A stretch of 64,000 bases of DNA from Candidatus Zixiibacteriota bacterium (lineage in GTDB: Bacteria > Desulfobacterota > Binatia > UBA9968), in the NCBI GenBank assembly GCA_035574315.1, contig DATLYW010000019.1, forward strand, positions 38,939 to 102,938, in the 5' to 3' direction. Position 1 is the first letter of the stretch; each line of letters starts with the position of its first letter. Made by a program: the position numbers and the translations under genes. Below the pieces are notes generated by a model. It had not been told where the DNA came from. It ran no database searches and saw only the letters and a program-made list of their open reading frames with translations. Shown here one piece after another: positions 8,307 to 16,700 of the stretch.

Positions 8307-9707
8307 ATGCAGGACCGTCTCCTCGAGTTCGCCGGAATCTTGCGCCGCAACGGGATTCGCGTCTCTCTGGCGGAGAACGTCGACGCGCTGAGCGCCCTGG
8401 AGCTCGTGGGCGTAGCCGACCCGGCGCTGTTTCGCGCGGCCCTGCGGGCCACCCTGGTGAAGCGCGCCGCGGATATGGAGTCCTTCGAAGAGCTTTTCGA
8501 CGCGTTTTTCTACGGGCTGGGACACATTCTGCGCGACACGGACCGGCGGCTCATGGAAGCGTTGGGGCTGAGCCCGCGCGAGCTGCAGGAGGTGCTCGAG
8601 CGGCTTCAGCGGCTCATCCAGGAGTCCGGCGCGGAGCTTTCGGAGCTGGCGCGAGCGCTTCTCACCGGCGACGGTGCCGTGCTCGAGCGCCTGCTCCGCG
8701 AGGCCGTAGGCGAAGCCGCCGCCGAATCGCCGGAGGGGTTTCGCCTGGCGCCCTTCACCCGCACAGCCGCTCTGCTGCAAACCGACCGCCTGCAGGATGA
8801 GATCGACCGGCTCAAGGCGCTGCTGCGGCGCGGCGGGGCCGGCGGCGACGGCGATCTGTTGATCCGCTATCTCGATCAGCGGCTCAAGGACCTCTACCGC
8901 ATGCTGCGCGAGGCCGTGCGGCAGGAGCAGCGCAAGCGCGGCCTCGACGCCGTCGATCGCGACCGCCGGGTCTCGTTCGCGGAGAAGAGCTTCGCGTACT
9001 ACACGGAGGAGGACATCCGGCGCATGAACGAAGCGGTCGCCCGCCTCGCCCGGCGCTTCAAAAACCGCCTCTCGGTCCGGCGCAAGCGCGCCGCCCGCGG
9101 GCGCTTCAACCTCAAGCGCACGCTGCGCCGCAGCCTGTGCTTCGGCGGGGTGCCGTTCGCCGTGGCGCTCGACCGGCGGCGGAAAACCAAGCCGCAGGTC
9201 TTCGTGCTCTGCGACGTTTCGGATTCCGTGTTGAACGCCTCCCGCTTCATGTTACAATTCGTCTATTCGGTGCAGGATCTGTACTCCAAAGTCCGCAGCT
9301 TCATCTTCGTAAGCGACATCGGCGAAGTCACGAAATTGTTCGAGGAGAACGACATCCACCGGGCGGTCGAGGCGGCCCTGCGCGGAGACGTGATCGACGT
9401 CTACTCGCACTCGAACTTCGGGCGCGCCTTCGAGCTGTTTTACCGGCGCTACTTCCCCGCGCTCGACGGGCGGACCACGGTCCTGATCATCGGCGACGGC
9501 CGCAACAACTACAACCGCCCCAACGACTGGGTTCTGCGGGAGATCCGGCGCAAGGCGAAGCAGCTCATCTGGTTGAACCCGGAGAGCCGGACGACGTGGG
9601 GCGTGGGGGACAGCGAGATGCCGCGCTATCAATCGCACTGCCACGTCGCCGAAGAATGCCGCAACCTCAACCAGCTCTCGAAGCTCGTCGACGCGATCGT
9701 TCCATGA
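8307..9707 (+). CDS. VWA domain protein, CoxE-like
   Basis: 466 residues. The C-terminal half is a von Willebrand A domain with the MIDAS motif CDVSDSV near residue 301 and a later IGDGRNNYNRPNDW segment. The N-terminal half is helical and charged (MQDRLLEFAGILRRNGIRVS), as in CoxE/YehP relatives. It is probably the metal-dependent adaptor that recruits the substrate of the preceding MoxR ATPase. Its stop overlaps the miaB start by ATGA (9704-9707), so it is translationally coupled to a tRNA-modification gene, probably an accident of compact gene order. Confidence 0.9.
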   Translation: MQDRLLEFAGILRRNGIRVSLAENVDALSALELVGVADPALFRAALRATLVKRAADMESFEELFDAFFYGLGHILRDTDRRLMEALGLSPRELQEVLERLQRLIQESGAELSELARALLTGDGAVLERLLREAVGEAAAESPEGFRLAPFTRTAALLQTDRLQDEIDRLKALLRRGGAGGDGDLLIRYLDQRLKDLYRMLREAVRQEQRKRGLDAVDRDRRVSFAEKSFAYYTEEDIRRMNEAVARLARRFKNRLSVRRKRAARGRFNLKRTLRRSLCFGGVPFAVALDRRRKTKPQVFVLCDVSDSVLNASRFMLQFVYSVQDLYSKVRSFIFVSDIGEVTKLFEENDIHRAVEAALRGDVIDVYSHSNFGRAFELFYRRYFPALDGRTTVLIIGDGRNNYNRPNDWVLREIRRKAKQLIWLNPESRTTWGVGDSEMPRYQSHCHVAEECRNLNQLSKLVDAIVP

Positions 9708-11071
9708 AGAGGCTCTACGTCCAGACCTACGGCTGCCAGATGAACCAGTACGACTCCGAGCGGATCGTGCAGGTGATGCGCCGCGCCGGCTACGCGCCCA
9801 CGGACCGCGCCGAAACCGCGGATCTGATCGTGCTCAACACCTGCAGCGTGCGCGACAAGGCCGAGCAAAAGGTCTACAGCGCGGTCGGCACCTGGCGGGA
9901 GCTCAAGGAGCAGAACCGCGATCTGATCATCGGCGTCGGGGGCTGCGTGGCGCAGCAGGAAGGCGAGCGGCTGCTCAAGCGCATGCCGCACCTCGACCTT
10001 GTCTTCGGCACGCACAACATCCACAAGCTGCCCGAGATGGTGCTCCGCGTCCGGACCGCCCGCGAGCGGCCGGTCGAGACCGCTTTCTACCGCGACCCCG
10101 ACTACATGGAGGACCCCGAGGGCCGCACGCGGGTGGATGGACCTCAGGCGTTCGTCACCGTGATGCAGGGCTGCAACAAGGTCTGCAGCTTCTGCGTGGT
10201 ACCTCACACCCGCGGGCGCGAGGTGAGCCGCCCCAGCGACCGGATCGTCGCGGAGATTCGCGCGCTCGCCGCCCAGGGCGTCAAGGAGGTCGTGCTCCTG
10301 GGGCAGAACGTCAACTCCTACGGCAAGACGTCGCCGGGGGAGCTGAGCTTTGCCGGATTGCTCGCGCGGGTCAACGAGATCGACGGCCTCGCGCGCATCC
10401 GCTTCACGACCTCGCACCCGCAGGACCTTTCGGCGGAGCTGATCGAGGCGTACGCCGAGCTCGACAAGCTCTGCGAGCACCTGCACCTGCCGGTGCAGTC
10501 GGGGAACGACGCGGTCCTCCAGCGGATGCGCCGCGGTTACAGCCGCGCCGAGTACCTCGATCGGATCGCGCGCCTGCGCGACCGCTGTCCGGAAATCGCC
10601 CTCAGCACGGACATCATCGTGGGATTTCCCGGCGAGACCGAAGCGGAGTTCGAGGACACCCTAGAATTGCTGGATGAAGTGCAGTATGATGAGATCTTCT
10701 CGTTCATGTACTCGCCGCGACCCCAGACCGTCTCGGCGAGGCTCTACGAGGACGACGTGGCGGAGGAAATCAAGAAGGAACGGCTCCTGAAGGTGCAGAA
10801 CCTGCAGCGCGAGATTTCCCTGCGGCGCAACCGCGAGCGGATCGGCGCCGTCGAGGAAGTGCTCGTCGAGGGGGAGTCCCGAAAGAAGAACGGACAGCTG
10901 ACGGGCCGGGCACGCAGCAACCGGATCGTTAACTTCGACGGGCCGGAAGAGCTGACGGGGGCCCTGGTCGCCGTCCGCATCACGGGTGCAACCGCGAATT
11001 CGTTGCTGGGGGAGATGCAGGAAACAGAGCTTGTTTCGGATTTCAAGCCAGAAAGGGACGGGGCAAGATGA
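9704..11071 (+). CDS. miaB: tRNA-2-methylthio-N6-dimethylallyladenosine synthase
   Basis: 455 residues, the family norm. The N-terminal UPF0004 domain carries three cluster cysteines (C11 in YGCQMNQ, C47 in NTCSVRD, C81 in GGCVAQQ). The radical SAM motif is C157-x3-C161-x2-C164 (GCNKVCSFCVVPHTRG), and a TRAM domain ends the protein. It methylthiolates i6A37 of tRNAs. The start is the ATG inside the ATGA overlap with the VWA gene; a longer upstream frame is antisense-like and was rejected. The stop overlaps the next gene by another ATGA at 11068-11071. Confidence 0.96.
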   Translation: MKRLYVQTYGCQMNQYDSERIVQVMRRAGYAPTDRAETADLIVLNTCSVRDKAEQKVYSAVGTWRELKEQNRDLIIGVGGCVAQQEGERLLKRMPHLDLVFGTHNIHKLPEMVLRVRTARERPVETAFYRDPDYMEDPEGRTRVDGPQAFVTVMQGCNKVCSFCVVPHTRGREVSRPSDRIVAEIRALAAQGVKEVVLLGQNVNSYGKTSPGELSFAGLLARVNEIDGLARIRFTTSHPQDLSAELIEAYAELDKLCEHLHLPVQSGNDAVLQRMRRGYSRAEYLDRIARLRDRCPEIALSTDIIVGFPGETEAEFEDTLELLDEVQYDEIFSFMYSPRPQTVSARLYEDDVAEEIKKERLLKVQNLQREISLRRNRERIGAVEEVLVEGESRKKNGQLTGRARSNRIVNFDGPEELTGALVAVRITGATANSLLGEMQETELVSDFKPERDGAR

Positions 11072-11592
11072 AACGCGAAGATTCAATCCAGATGTCGGTG
11101 GGTGGACTCACGCTCGACCCGGTCACCAAAACGCCGATCGTGATCTTGAAGGACTCCGAAAACAAACTGAATCTTCCGATCTGGATCGGTTTGCTCGAAG
11201 CGACGGCGATGGCGACCGAGATCGAAGGCATCAAGATGGCCCGCCCGATGACGCATGATCTGTTGAAGACCATCCTCGGCGAGGTCGGTTGCAAGGTCGA
11301 GTCGGTCGAGATCACCGAGCTCAAGGAAAACACCTATTACGCGCTGGTCTACCTCGCGGTCGCGGGGCGGCAGCTCGTGATCGACTCCCGCCCGAGCGAC
11401 GCCATCGCGCTGGCGCTTCGGACCAAGAGCCCGATCTATGTCGCCAAGGCCGTGCTCGAAGCCTCCAGCGTCCTGCAGCAGGGCGAGGAAGGCAAGGAAG
11501 AGACCGTCGAGAACGTCTCCAACGTCTCCAAGGAGAAGTGGGCTGAGATCCTGGAGAAGCTGAGCCCGGAGGACTTCAAGTACAAGATGTAG
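11068..11592 (+). CDS. Bifunctional nuclease family protein (DUF151/BFN)
   Basis: 174 residues. The DUF151 core spans about residues 5-135: VGGLTLDPVTKTPIVILKD, LPIWIGLLEATAMATEIEG, and the hallmark IDSRPSDAIALALRTKSPIYV. Plant and bacterial members have been reported as nucleases or regulators; the biochemical role in bacteria is uncertain. The acidic C-terminal tail is family-typical. It is translationally coupled to miaB, an arrangement recurring in deltaproteobacteria. Confidence 0.92.
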   Translation: MKREDSIQMSVGGLTLDPVTKTPIVILKDSENKLNLPIWIGLLEATAMATEIEGIKMARPMTHDLLKTILGEVGCKVESVEITELKENTYYALVYLAVAGRQLVIDSRPSDAIALALRTKSPIYVAKAVLEASSVLQQGEEGKEETVENVSNVSKEKWAEILEKLSPEDFKYKM

Positions 11593-11667
11593 CCCGGACC
11601 CGGGCCGTACCCGGATTCGCCGCTCCCGACGGCCTCGCGGAGCGTGTCCCGACTCCGATAACGCTCC

Positions 11668-12363
11668 ATGCCGACCGCAAGCAAGAGAGTCAGCCGAAAG
11701 GAGCTGCGCGAACCCGACAAATTCCTGATTGTGACCGGCAAGGCGCTGGAGTTCGTCCGGCGCCGCAAGATCCCGATTGCGCTGGCGGTCGGGCTCCTCG
11801 TTCTGGCCGCCCTCGGCGGCCTCGCGTTCAACGCCTACAAGGATAGGCAGAATGCGCTTGCTGCACCCCATTTCGAGCGGGCGCTGGAGCGCTATCATGC
11901 CGGCAACTACAAAGAAGCCCTCTCCGCGCTCGAAAAGGTCAAGGACTTTCGCTGGTCGCGTTACGCGGCCCTGGCGTACCTGTACGAGGCCAACACCTAC
12001 GTCGCCACCGGCGAGCTCGACAAAGCCCTTACGGCCGCGCAGCGTTTTCTGGCTGCCGCTCCTGCGGACTCCCTTTACCGCCAGATCGCGCTGATCACGC
12101 TCGCGGACGTCGAAAGCCTCAAGGGAATGTCACGGGAAGCCGTCGGCCACTACGCCGAAGCCGAAAAGATCCCGGGTCCACTGCGGGAGCAGGCGCTGAT
12201 CGGCAAGGCCCGGAATTATGCCCGTGCCGGCGACCCTAAAGCCGCAATCGCCGCCTACCGCCAGCTTTTGGGTGAGAACCCGCCCCCCGACATCTCCACC
12301 CGAATCGAGCTCGAGATCGCCCGCCTCGAAAGTCAGCCTGGCACGCCGCCACAAACGCCCTGA
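11668..12363 (+). CDS. YfgM-like membrane-anchored TPR protein
   Basis: 231 residues. A basic cytoplasmic N-terminus of about 34 residues precedes one transmembrane helix (IPIALAVGLLVLAALGGLAF, 35-54). A periplasmic tail with TPR-like helix pairs follows (HFERALERYHAGNYKEALS, AALAYLYEANTYVATGELDKALTAAQ). This architecture matches YfgM/DUF2133 proteins, which in E. coli associate with the PpiD/SecYEG periplasmic chaperone network. The assignment rests on architecture rather than specific residues. Confidence 0.78.
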   Translation: MPTASKRVSRKELREPDKFLIVTGKALEFVRRRKIPIALAVGLLVLAALGGLAFNAYKDRQNALAAPHFERALERYHAGNYKEALSALEKVKDFRWSRYAALAYLYEANTYVATGELDKALTAAQRFLAAAPADSLYRQIALITLADVESLKGMSREAVGHYAEAEKIPGPLREQALIGKARNYARAGDPKAAIAAYRQLLGENPPPDISTRIELEIARLESQPGTPPQTP

Positions 12364-12396
12364 GCAGAACACCGGGTTAAGCAGAACACCGAGTTA
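12363..12396. repeat. Tandem direct repeat, two 17-bp units
   Basis: The unit AGCAGAACACCGGGTTA at 12363-12379 is followed without a gap by AGCAGAACACCGAGTTA at 12380-12396, identical at 16 of 17 positions. It begins at the stop codon of the TPR gene. It lies in the convergent gap before the minus-strand flavoprotein and is followed around 12465-12500 by an unusually A+T-rich stretch. No hairpin is evident; it could be a small duplication or a binding site. Confidence 0.7.
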
Positions 12397-12563
12397 AAAC
12401 GATTGGGGATCGGGGTGCCGAAAAGGCGCCCTCCGGGCCCGGTAATTAGCGAAACAGGTAAAACGTCCGATAAGATATATTATGTAAACTTTTAGATATG
12501 CCGTCCTCGCCGCCGTCGCCTCCTCGTTCCACCCCTCCTATCCTGGAAACTATCGCCGGGTTT

Positions 12564-13718
12564 TCAGAAATAACGCCAGAGCCACCACTTCTCGAAGCCG
12601 ATCTTCGCCCAGTAGATCAGCCGCGACGGACCCCAGGTGCGGGGCTCCGTGACGCCGAAAGGCGGCCAGCCGGTCGGGTATACGGTGCGGTTTGCGGCGG
12701 CGCGACCCGCGCCGAACGCGAGCAGTCATATCGTGTGCAGCCAGAGATCGACGGGCCTCCCTTTACCCGTGATCTCGACCGCCAGGTTGTGAGCCAGGAC
12801 GTCGGCCTCCTGGTGCGCCACGCCTCCGGCTTTCGAGGCCGGCATGTCGGCACAGTCGCCGATCGCGTAGACGTTTTCCCACTTCGTGCGAAGCGTGTCG
12901 TAGTCGACCCGGATGCCGTTTTCCGTCTCGGCAAGCCCGCTGTCCAGCAGGACCTGCGCCGGCCGATGCGGCGGCACCATGACCAGCAGATCGTAAGGAA
13001 GACTGTAGCCGTAAAGGCCGTAGACGACCTTTTTCCGCGGGTCGATGGAGTGAACCACGAACTCGTAATTCTGCTTGATGCCGCGGCGCTTGCTCTCCGC
13101 GTCCATCCACACGACGGGATCGTGCGCCTCGCCGGTGGGCTCGGGCTCGCGGGTGAAATACTCGATCTGCACACGCTCCCGGATGCCGCGCTGGCGGAAA
13201 TACTCGTCGATCAGCCACTGCGTCTCGTACGGCGCCGGCGGGCAGCGGTACGGCCCGAGCGGGACGCCTACCACGATCCGCCCGCCGCGAAACGAGGCGA
13301 GGGCGTCTCGAAGCTTCAAGGCGCTCTCCATTTCCCAGGGATGGAGCGAGGCCTCCGCGAAGCCCGGCACCAGGTCGGGTCGAGTCTGCAGGCCGAGCGA
13401 GACGATAAGGTGGTCGTACCCCACTTTTTCGTTCTGGAGAACCACCTCCTGGCGCACGGGATCGATCCCTACGATTTCCGAGCGGATCAGTTTGACGTTT
13501 CTCTTCCCGAGGTGCGAGAGGCTGCGACTGATGTCCGAGGGAGTCCGCCGGCCGATCATGAGGAACAGGAAGGCGGGCATGAAGATGTGCTCGGCCCGCC
13601 GGTCGATCAGCACGACATCGTGGTCCGCGCCGAGGAGCCGCCCGAGGCGCGTGGCTGCAACCACGCCGCCGCAACCTCCGCCCAGGATGACGATTCTCTT
13701 TCGCCCGTTCAAAGCCAT
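12564..13718 (-). CDS. Sulfide:quinone oxidoreductase / flavocytochrome-c-sulfide-dehydrogenase-like flavoprotein, predicted selenoprotein (Sec331)
   Basis: Read through an in-frame TGA at 12726-12728, the gene encodes 384 residues; stopping there gives a truncated 330-residue product. Before the UGA: an FAD glycine motif (VILGGGCGGVVAATRL, from residue 10), the redox cysteine segment GPYRCPPAPYE with Cys159, and the second FAD motif VYAIGDCADMP. After the UGA, in the same frame, comes a typical SQR/FCSD tail: LLAFGAG directly after the UGA, and PSRLIYWAKIGFEKWWLW near the end, then TGA at 12564-12566. The UGA sits where this family has its C-terminal redox cysteine (the C of CIADFG-like motifs), so Sec331 and Cys159 would form the redox pair, as Cys161/Cys337 do in FCSD. 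A hairpin follows the UGA. Expected reaction: sulfide (or related thiol/selenol) oxidation to the quinone pool at the membrane. Alternatives are a pseudogene or a sequencing error. Confidence 0.8.
12698..12714 (-). promoter_or_regulatory. Candidate bacterial SECIS element of the SQR-like gene
   Basis: On the minus strand the 17 bases CGGCGCGGGTCGCGCCG form a perfect 7-bp stem with a GGT apical loop (GGUC at the apex). The loop begins 18 nt after the UGA at 12726-12728. Published bacterial SECIS rules, as I recall them, need a short stem-loop 16-37 nt after UGA with a G in the first two loop positions. The E. coli fdhF element also shows GGUC at its apex. The region is G+C-rich, so a stem alone would be weak evidence; position and loop make it credible. 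Confidence 0.65.
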
Positions 13719-13732
13719 CGAATCCGGGGGTA

Positions 13733-13930
13733 TCAGTCGTGCCGCTGACGCTCGAGCCGTTCCAGGCGCTGGCGGGAGCGGATTGCGAGCCCTTCGAGGT
13801 TTCGCAGCCGCTGCTCCCGCCACATGCGCTGCTCGTAGCGCCCGTCGCGCGTGAGCTCGCTCCCGAAACGCGAGGTCACGTGCAGGAACCACAACAACAG
13901 CCTGTCAGACAGATCCTTGACCCACTCCAT
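13733..13930 (-). CDS. Small hypothetical protein
   Basis: 65 residues starting MEWVKDLSDRLLLWFLHVTSRFG, followed by a highly charged helical tail (RYEQRMWREQRLRNLEGL, RQRLERLERQRHD) that may form a coiled coil. The first helix is amphipathic and could touch the membrane. It lies 14 bp upstream of the SQR-like gene and 54 bp downstream of the DapA homologue in the same direction, so it fits as an operon member. No family recognised; the main doubt is its small size. Confidence 0.5.
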   Translation of the reverse strand: MEWVKDLSDRLLLWFLHVTSRFGSELTRDGRYEQRMWREQRLRNLEGLAIRSRQRLERLERQRHD

Positions 13931-13984
13931 CGCCTCGACACCGCCCTGCGGCGGCGCCCCGTGAAGCCTGTTTAAGGTGAAGCT

Positions 13985-14953
13985 TTAACGGAGGAAGGTA
14001 TCTTCCTGCCGGAGCTTTTCGCTGGCTTCCAGCAATCCCTTCGGCGTCGGCCCCGCCTCGCCGATGAGGCCGACCTGCCGCAGAAACTGACCGATCTGCT
14101 CGTGGTCGCGCGGGCTCACGGGCGCATAGGGCCTTGCTGGATTCCCGATGTCCACCCCGAAATGCTTCATCGCCGACTTCATTACGGGCGGCAGGCCGTA
14201 GGCCGCCCATTTTCCCGGAAACAGCGCGTAGCAGCGCGCCCAGAACCGCGCCGTTTCCAGATCCCCCGCGCGGAAGGCACGCACGATCTGCGCCCCGATG
14301 CGCGTACCGGGCGGCGGCATCGTCGCCCCCGACCCGCCGAGCATCAACGTCACCAGAAGCGGCTGCATCGTCGTGAAATAGTGGCCGCGACCGGCGAGCT
14401 CGATTTGCTCGATCAGTCTCGAAATTTTGGTGATATCCCGCGAGCTTTCCTTGAAGTACCGGATGTTGTCGATCTCGCTGATCTTCACGAACGCATCCTG
14501 TGGAGGATCGGCGCCCGGCCCGGGATTGTGATAGCAGGTGACCGGCAGCGGGCTCGCCGAGGCGACCTGCGTATAGAACTCCATCAGCTCCGCGATCGTC
14601 GGCTGCCCTCCCCACGGGCGCAGCGGCATCAGCACCTGAACGAGATCGCCCCCCACCTTCGCCGCATACTCGGCTAGCTCGATCACTTCCCGTGGCGAGG
14701 GGCTCGAGCAGCCCAGGATGACGGGCACGCGGCCGCCGATCATCTCGGTGGCGATGCGCAGCAACTCCTTGCGCTCCTCGCGCGAGAGCATCGTGTACTC
14801 GGCGGCCTCGACCGCGGCGACCGTGATCGCGTCACAGTCCGGGATGAGGAACTCGATCTCCCGCTCGAGCGCCTTGTAATCGACGCGATCGTCCTGGCCG
14901 AACGGCGTCAGGCAGGCGCCGATGATTCCTTTGATCGGTTTGGCGAGGGCCAT
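13985..14953 (-). CDS. Dihydrodipicolinate synthase (DapA) family aldolase/lyase
   Basis: 322 residues forming the N-acetylneuraminate lyase/DHDPS TIM barrel. It starts MALAKPIKGIIGACLTPFGQDDRVD. The Schiff-base lysine is expected in IRYFKESSRD (about residue 166) and the proton-relay tyrosine in PVTCYHNPGPG (about 140). It differs from true DapA in the loops, so the substrate is probably a different 2-oxo acid. It is the third gene of an operon with the heme-oxygenase-like and cyclase genes (11-bp spacing), which argues for a dedicated catabolic pathway rather than lysine synthesis. Confidence 0.88.
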   Translation of the reverse strand: MALAKPIKGIIGACLTPFGQDDRVDYKALEREIEFLIPDCDAITVAAVEAAEYTMLSREERKELLRIATEMIGGRVPVILGCSSPSPREVIELAEYAAKVGGDLVQVLMPLRPWGGQPTIAELMEFYTQVASASPLPVTCYHNPGPGADPPQDAFVKISEIDNIRYFKESSRDITKISRLIEQIELAGRGHYFTTMQPLLVTLMLGGSGATMPPPGTRIGAQIVRAFRAGDLETARFWARCYALFPGKWAAYGLPPVMKSAMKHFGVDIGNPARPYAPVSPRDHEQIGQFLRQVGLIGEAGPTPKGLLEASEKLRQEDTFLR

Positions 14954-14964
14954 CGCGCTCTACC

Positions 14965-15624
14965 TCAATGCAGAATTTCCGCCACGATTCGGGCGTGCCC
15001 CGCGTCGCTGCCCTTGACCCTCAGAGGCAAGGCGAGGATCCGGGTCTTCTTGCCCAGAATGCTCCCCAGGTTGACCACGTTCTCCGCGATCAGGACGCCG
15101 TTTCCGAGCAGTGTCCGGTGCACCGGGAAATCGAACCCTTTGGGTCGGAGCGGCGTCGGCAGGTCGACGGTGATGCAGTCGATCCCGAGCATCTTGATCC
15201 CCTTCTTGACCATCCACTCCGCCGCGTCGACCGAAAGATACGGGTGCATGTTATACTCCGGGCTGTCGAACTTCTCGTCCCAGCCGGTGTGCAGCATCAG
15301 GATGTCGCCGCGGTTCACCGCCACCCCGGAGGCTTCCAGGTCCGCCGCCGTCACCTCCTCGCCCCCTTTCTTGTCGACGTGGATCACCGCGCCCGGACCG
15401 ACGAACGCCTCGAGCGGAAGCTCCTCGATCGACTTGCCGTCCGGCACGATGTGAATCGGCGCGTCGACGTGCGTGCCCGCGTGGCAGGGCAAGGAGAGCT
15501 CGGTCACGTTCAGCGGGTGACCTTTCTCCAGGCTGAAGAATTTCTGCACGCGAACCTCCGGCAGAACCGGGATCTTCGGCATGCCGTCGTAGATCACGCG
15601 CGACAAATCGACCATCTCCATCAC
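14965..15624 (-). CDS. Cyclase family protein (kynurenine-formamidase-like metal hydrolase)
   Basis: 219 residues (the second Met may be the true start). The hallmark motif HAGTHVDAPIHI carries the His/His/Asp metal ligands of the KynB/isatin hydrolase fold, and the segment GIDCITVDLPTPLRPKG is typical of the clade. These enzymes hydrolyse amide or lactone bonds of small acids. It lies 10 bp downstream of the heme-oxygenase-like gene and 11 bp upstream of the DapA homologue, so the three are co-transcribed. Substrate unknown. Confidence 0.9.
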   Translation of the reverse strand: MMEMVDLSRVIYDGMPKIPVLPEVRVQKFFSLEKGHPLNVTELSLPCHAGTHVDAPIHIVPDGKSIEELPLEAFVGPGAVIHVDKKGGEEVTAADLEASGVAVNRGDILMLHTGWDEKFDSPEYNMHPYLSVDAAEWMVKKGIKMLGIDCITVDLPTPLRPKGFDFPVHRTLLGNGVLIAENVVNLGSILGKKTRILALPLRVKGSDAGHARIVAEILH

Positions 15625-15634
15625 GGTTCTCCTT

Positions 15635-16375
15635 TCAGCGGCCGTTGCGCCAGCGGGCGTAAAGCGGGTCCATGTCCACGAAAGCTCGCTTGATCCCGTC
15701 GAAGGCCAGCCAGAACTGGTCGAGCGTCTTTTGCACTGCGGCGCGAACGAGGTCCTGCTGGTAATCCGTGGTCGCGTAGCGCTCGACCGCCAGCGGCCCC
15801 ACCTTCATGTGCTCCTCGTCGACCCCCATGTGCAGGGTCCAGTAGCGGATGTCTTCGGAATCACGCTTGAAACCGTAATGCCGCGTAAGCCCGTTCACGA
15901 TGCGCGCCATCCGTTCGCTGGCGGTGCCTTCGAGGCAAAAACCCTGGCTGGCGAAGAGCTCGAGCCAGCTCCGCTGGTACATCAGCAGCTCCCGCCAATC
16001 GAGAAACGCCTGGGTTTCGGGCGTCGGCTCGACCCGGTCCAGCTCCTCCTTGGTGTAACCGCACGCCTCCGCGAACCGGATGAACAGCCCCTTGTGGCTG
16101 TCCGTACCGCTGATCTCCCCCGTTCCTTCCTCGACGACGTTCTCGATCCACATGCGCTCGAGGTCGGGATCGTCCGGACAGCGGCTGAGCATCGCGGCGA
16201 TGGGCTTCGGGAATGGCTTCGGAAAGAAAAGATAGAACTGCCCGACAAATCCCTTGAGCTGCTCGCGCGTCAGCTCGCCGTTCTCGATCATTCCGATGAT
16301 CGGGTGGTCTTTGGAGTGCTTGCTGCGCACCATCCCCCGAATCTCGGCAACGAAAGCCTGTGGTGACAGCGCCAT
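15635..16375 (-). CDS. Heme-oxygenase-like (PqqC/CADD/HDO) iron-containing redox protein
   Basis: 246 all-helical residues. Candidate metal ligands are the acidic stretch ENVVEEGTGE (78-87), H94, then H182, D186 and H189 in TLHMGVDEEHM, the spacing seen in heme-oxygenase-like diiron oxidases/oxygenases (HDOs) such as CADD and UndA. PqqC proper acts without iron, so the ligand set favours an oxygen-activating diiron enzyme. It is the first gene of the operon with cyclase and DapA homologues. Its substrate is unknown; oxidative C-C or C-N cleavage is a reasonable guess. Confidence 0.82.
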   Translation of the reverse strand: MALSPQAFVAEIRGMVRSKHSKDHPIIGMIENGELTREQLKGFVGQFYLFFPKPFPKPIAAMLSRCPDDPDLERMWIENVVEEGTGEISGTDSHKGLFIRFAEACGYTKEELDRVEPTPETQAFLDWRELLMYQRSWLELFASQGFCLEGTASERMARIVNGLTRHYGFKRDSEDIRYWTLHMGVDEEHMKVGPLAVERYATTDYQQDLVRAAVQKTLDQFWLAFDGIKRAFVDMDPLYARWRNGR

Positions 16376-16700
16376 CAGAGTTCCCTCCGAGCGGACAGTC
16401 TTTTCTCCCGGCGGCCCGCGCCGCCCGTCAGCTTAACAAAGCGGCTCATTGCCAGGCAGGCATCGACCGAAATGCATCCTGGACCTTCCACCCTCGGCGC
16501 GCGCGGGCGGCTCGACGTTCGAAGCGGAGAAGCTCGATAAAAACCGGAAACCCGGAACCGGTCCGGGCAACCTTGGTACGATGTCTGCGTCCCTTACGAG
16601 CTCACTGACCTCTAGGCCCATTCCTGCTAGCTATCAACAAGAGGGAAGATTTTCAACGCCTTGCGGCGCCGAGTCCGGGTACGCGAGGGGCGCAGCGGGA
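16376..16700. other. Intergenic region without a supported gene
   Basis: 325 bp between the start of the heme-oxygenase-like operon and the end of a small minus-strand gene. Short frames here have no recognisable protein features. It should hold the promoter of the minus-strand operon just right of 16375, but I cannot pick a convincing -35/-10 pair. Confidence 0.5.

Noticed and set aside
12726..12728. Reading UGA as tryptophan (alternative genetic code)
   Set aside because: TGA ends many other genes here with normal neighbouring starts (ATGA overlaps), so it is a stop in general use; Trp would also not fit the conserved Cys positions.
12726..13892. Flavoprotein ending at the TGA at 12726 and starting at 13892
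   Set aside because: The first 58 codons are low-complexity before the true MALNGRKRIVILGGG start, and stopping at 12726 discards an intact conserved tail.
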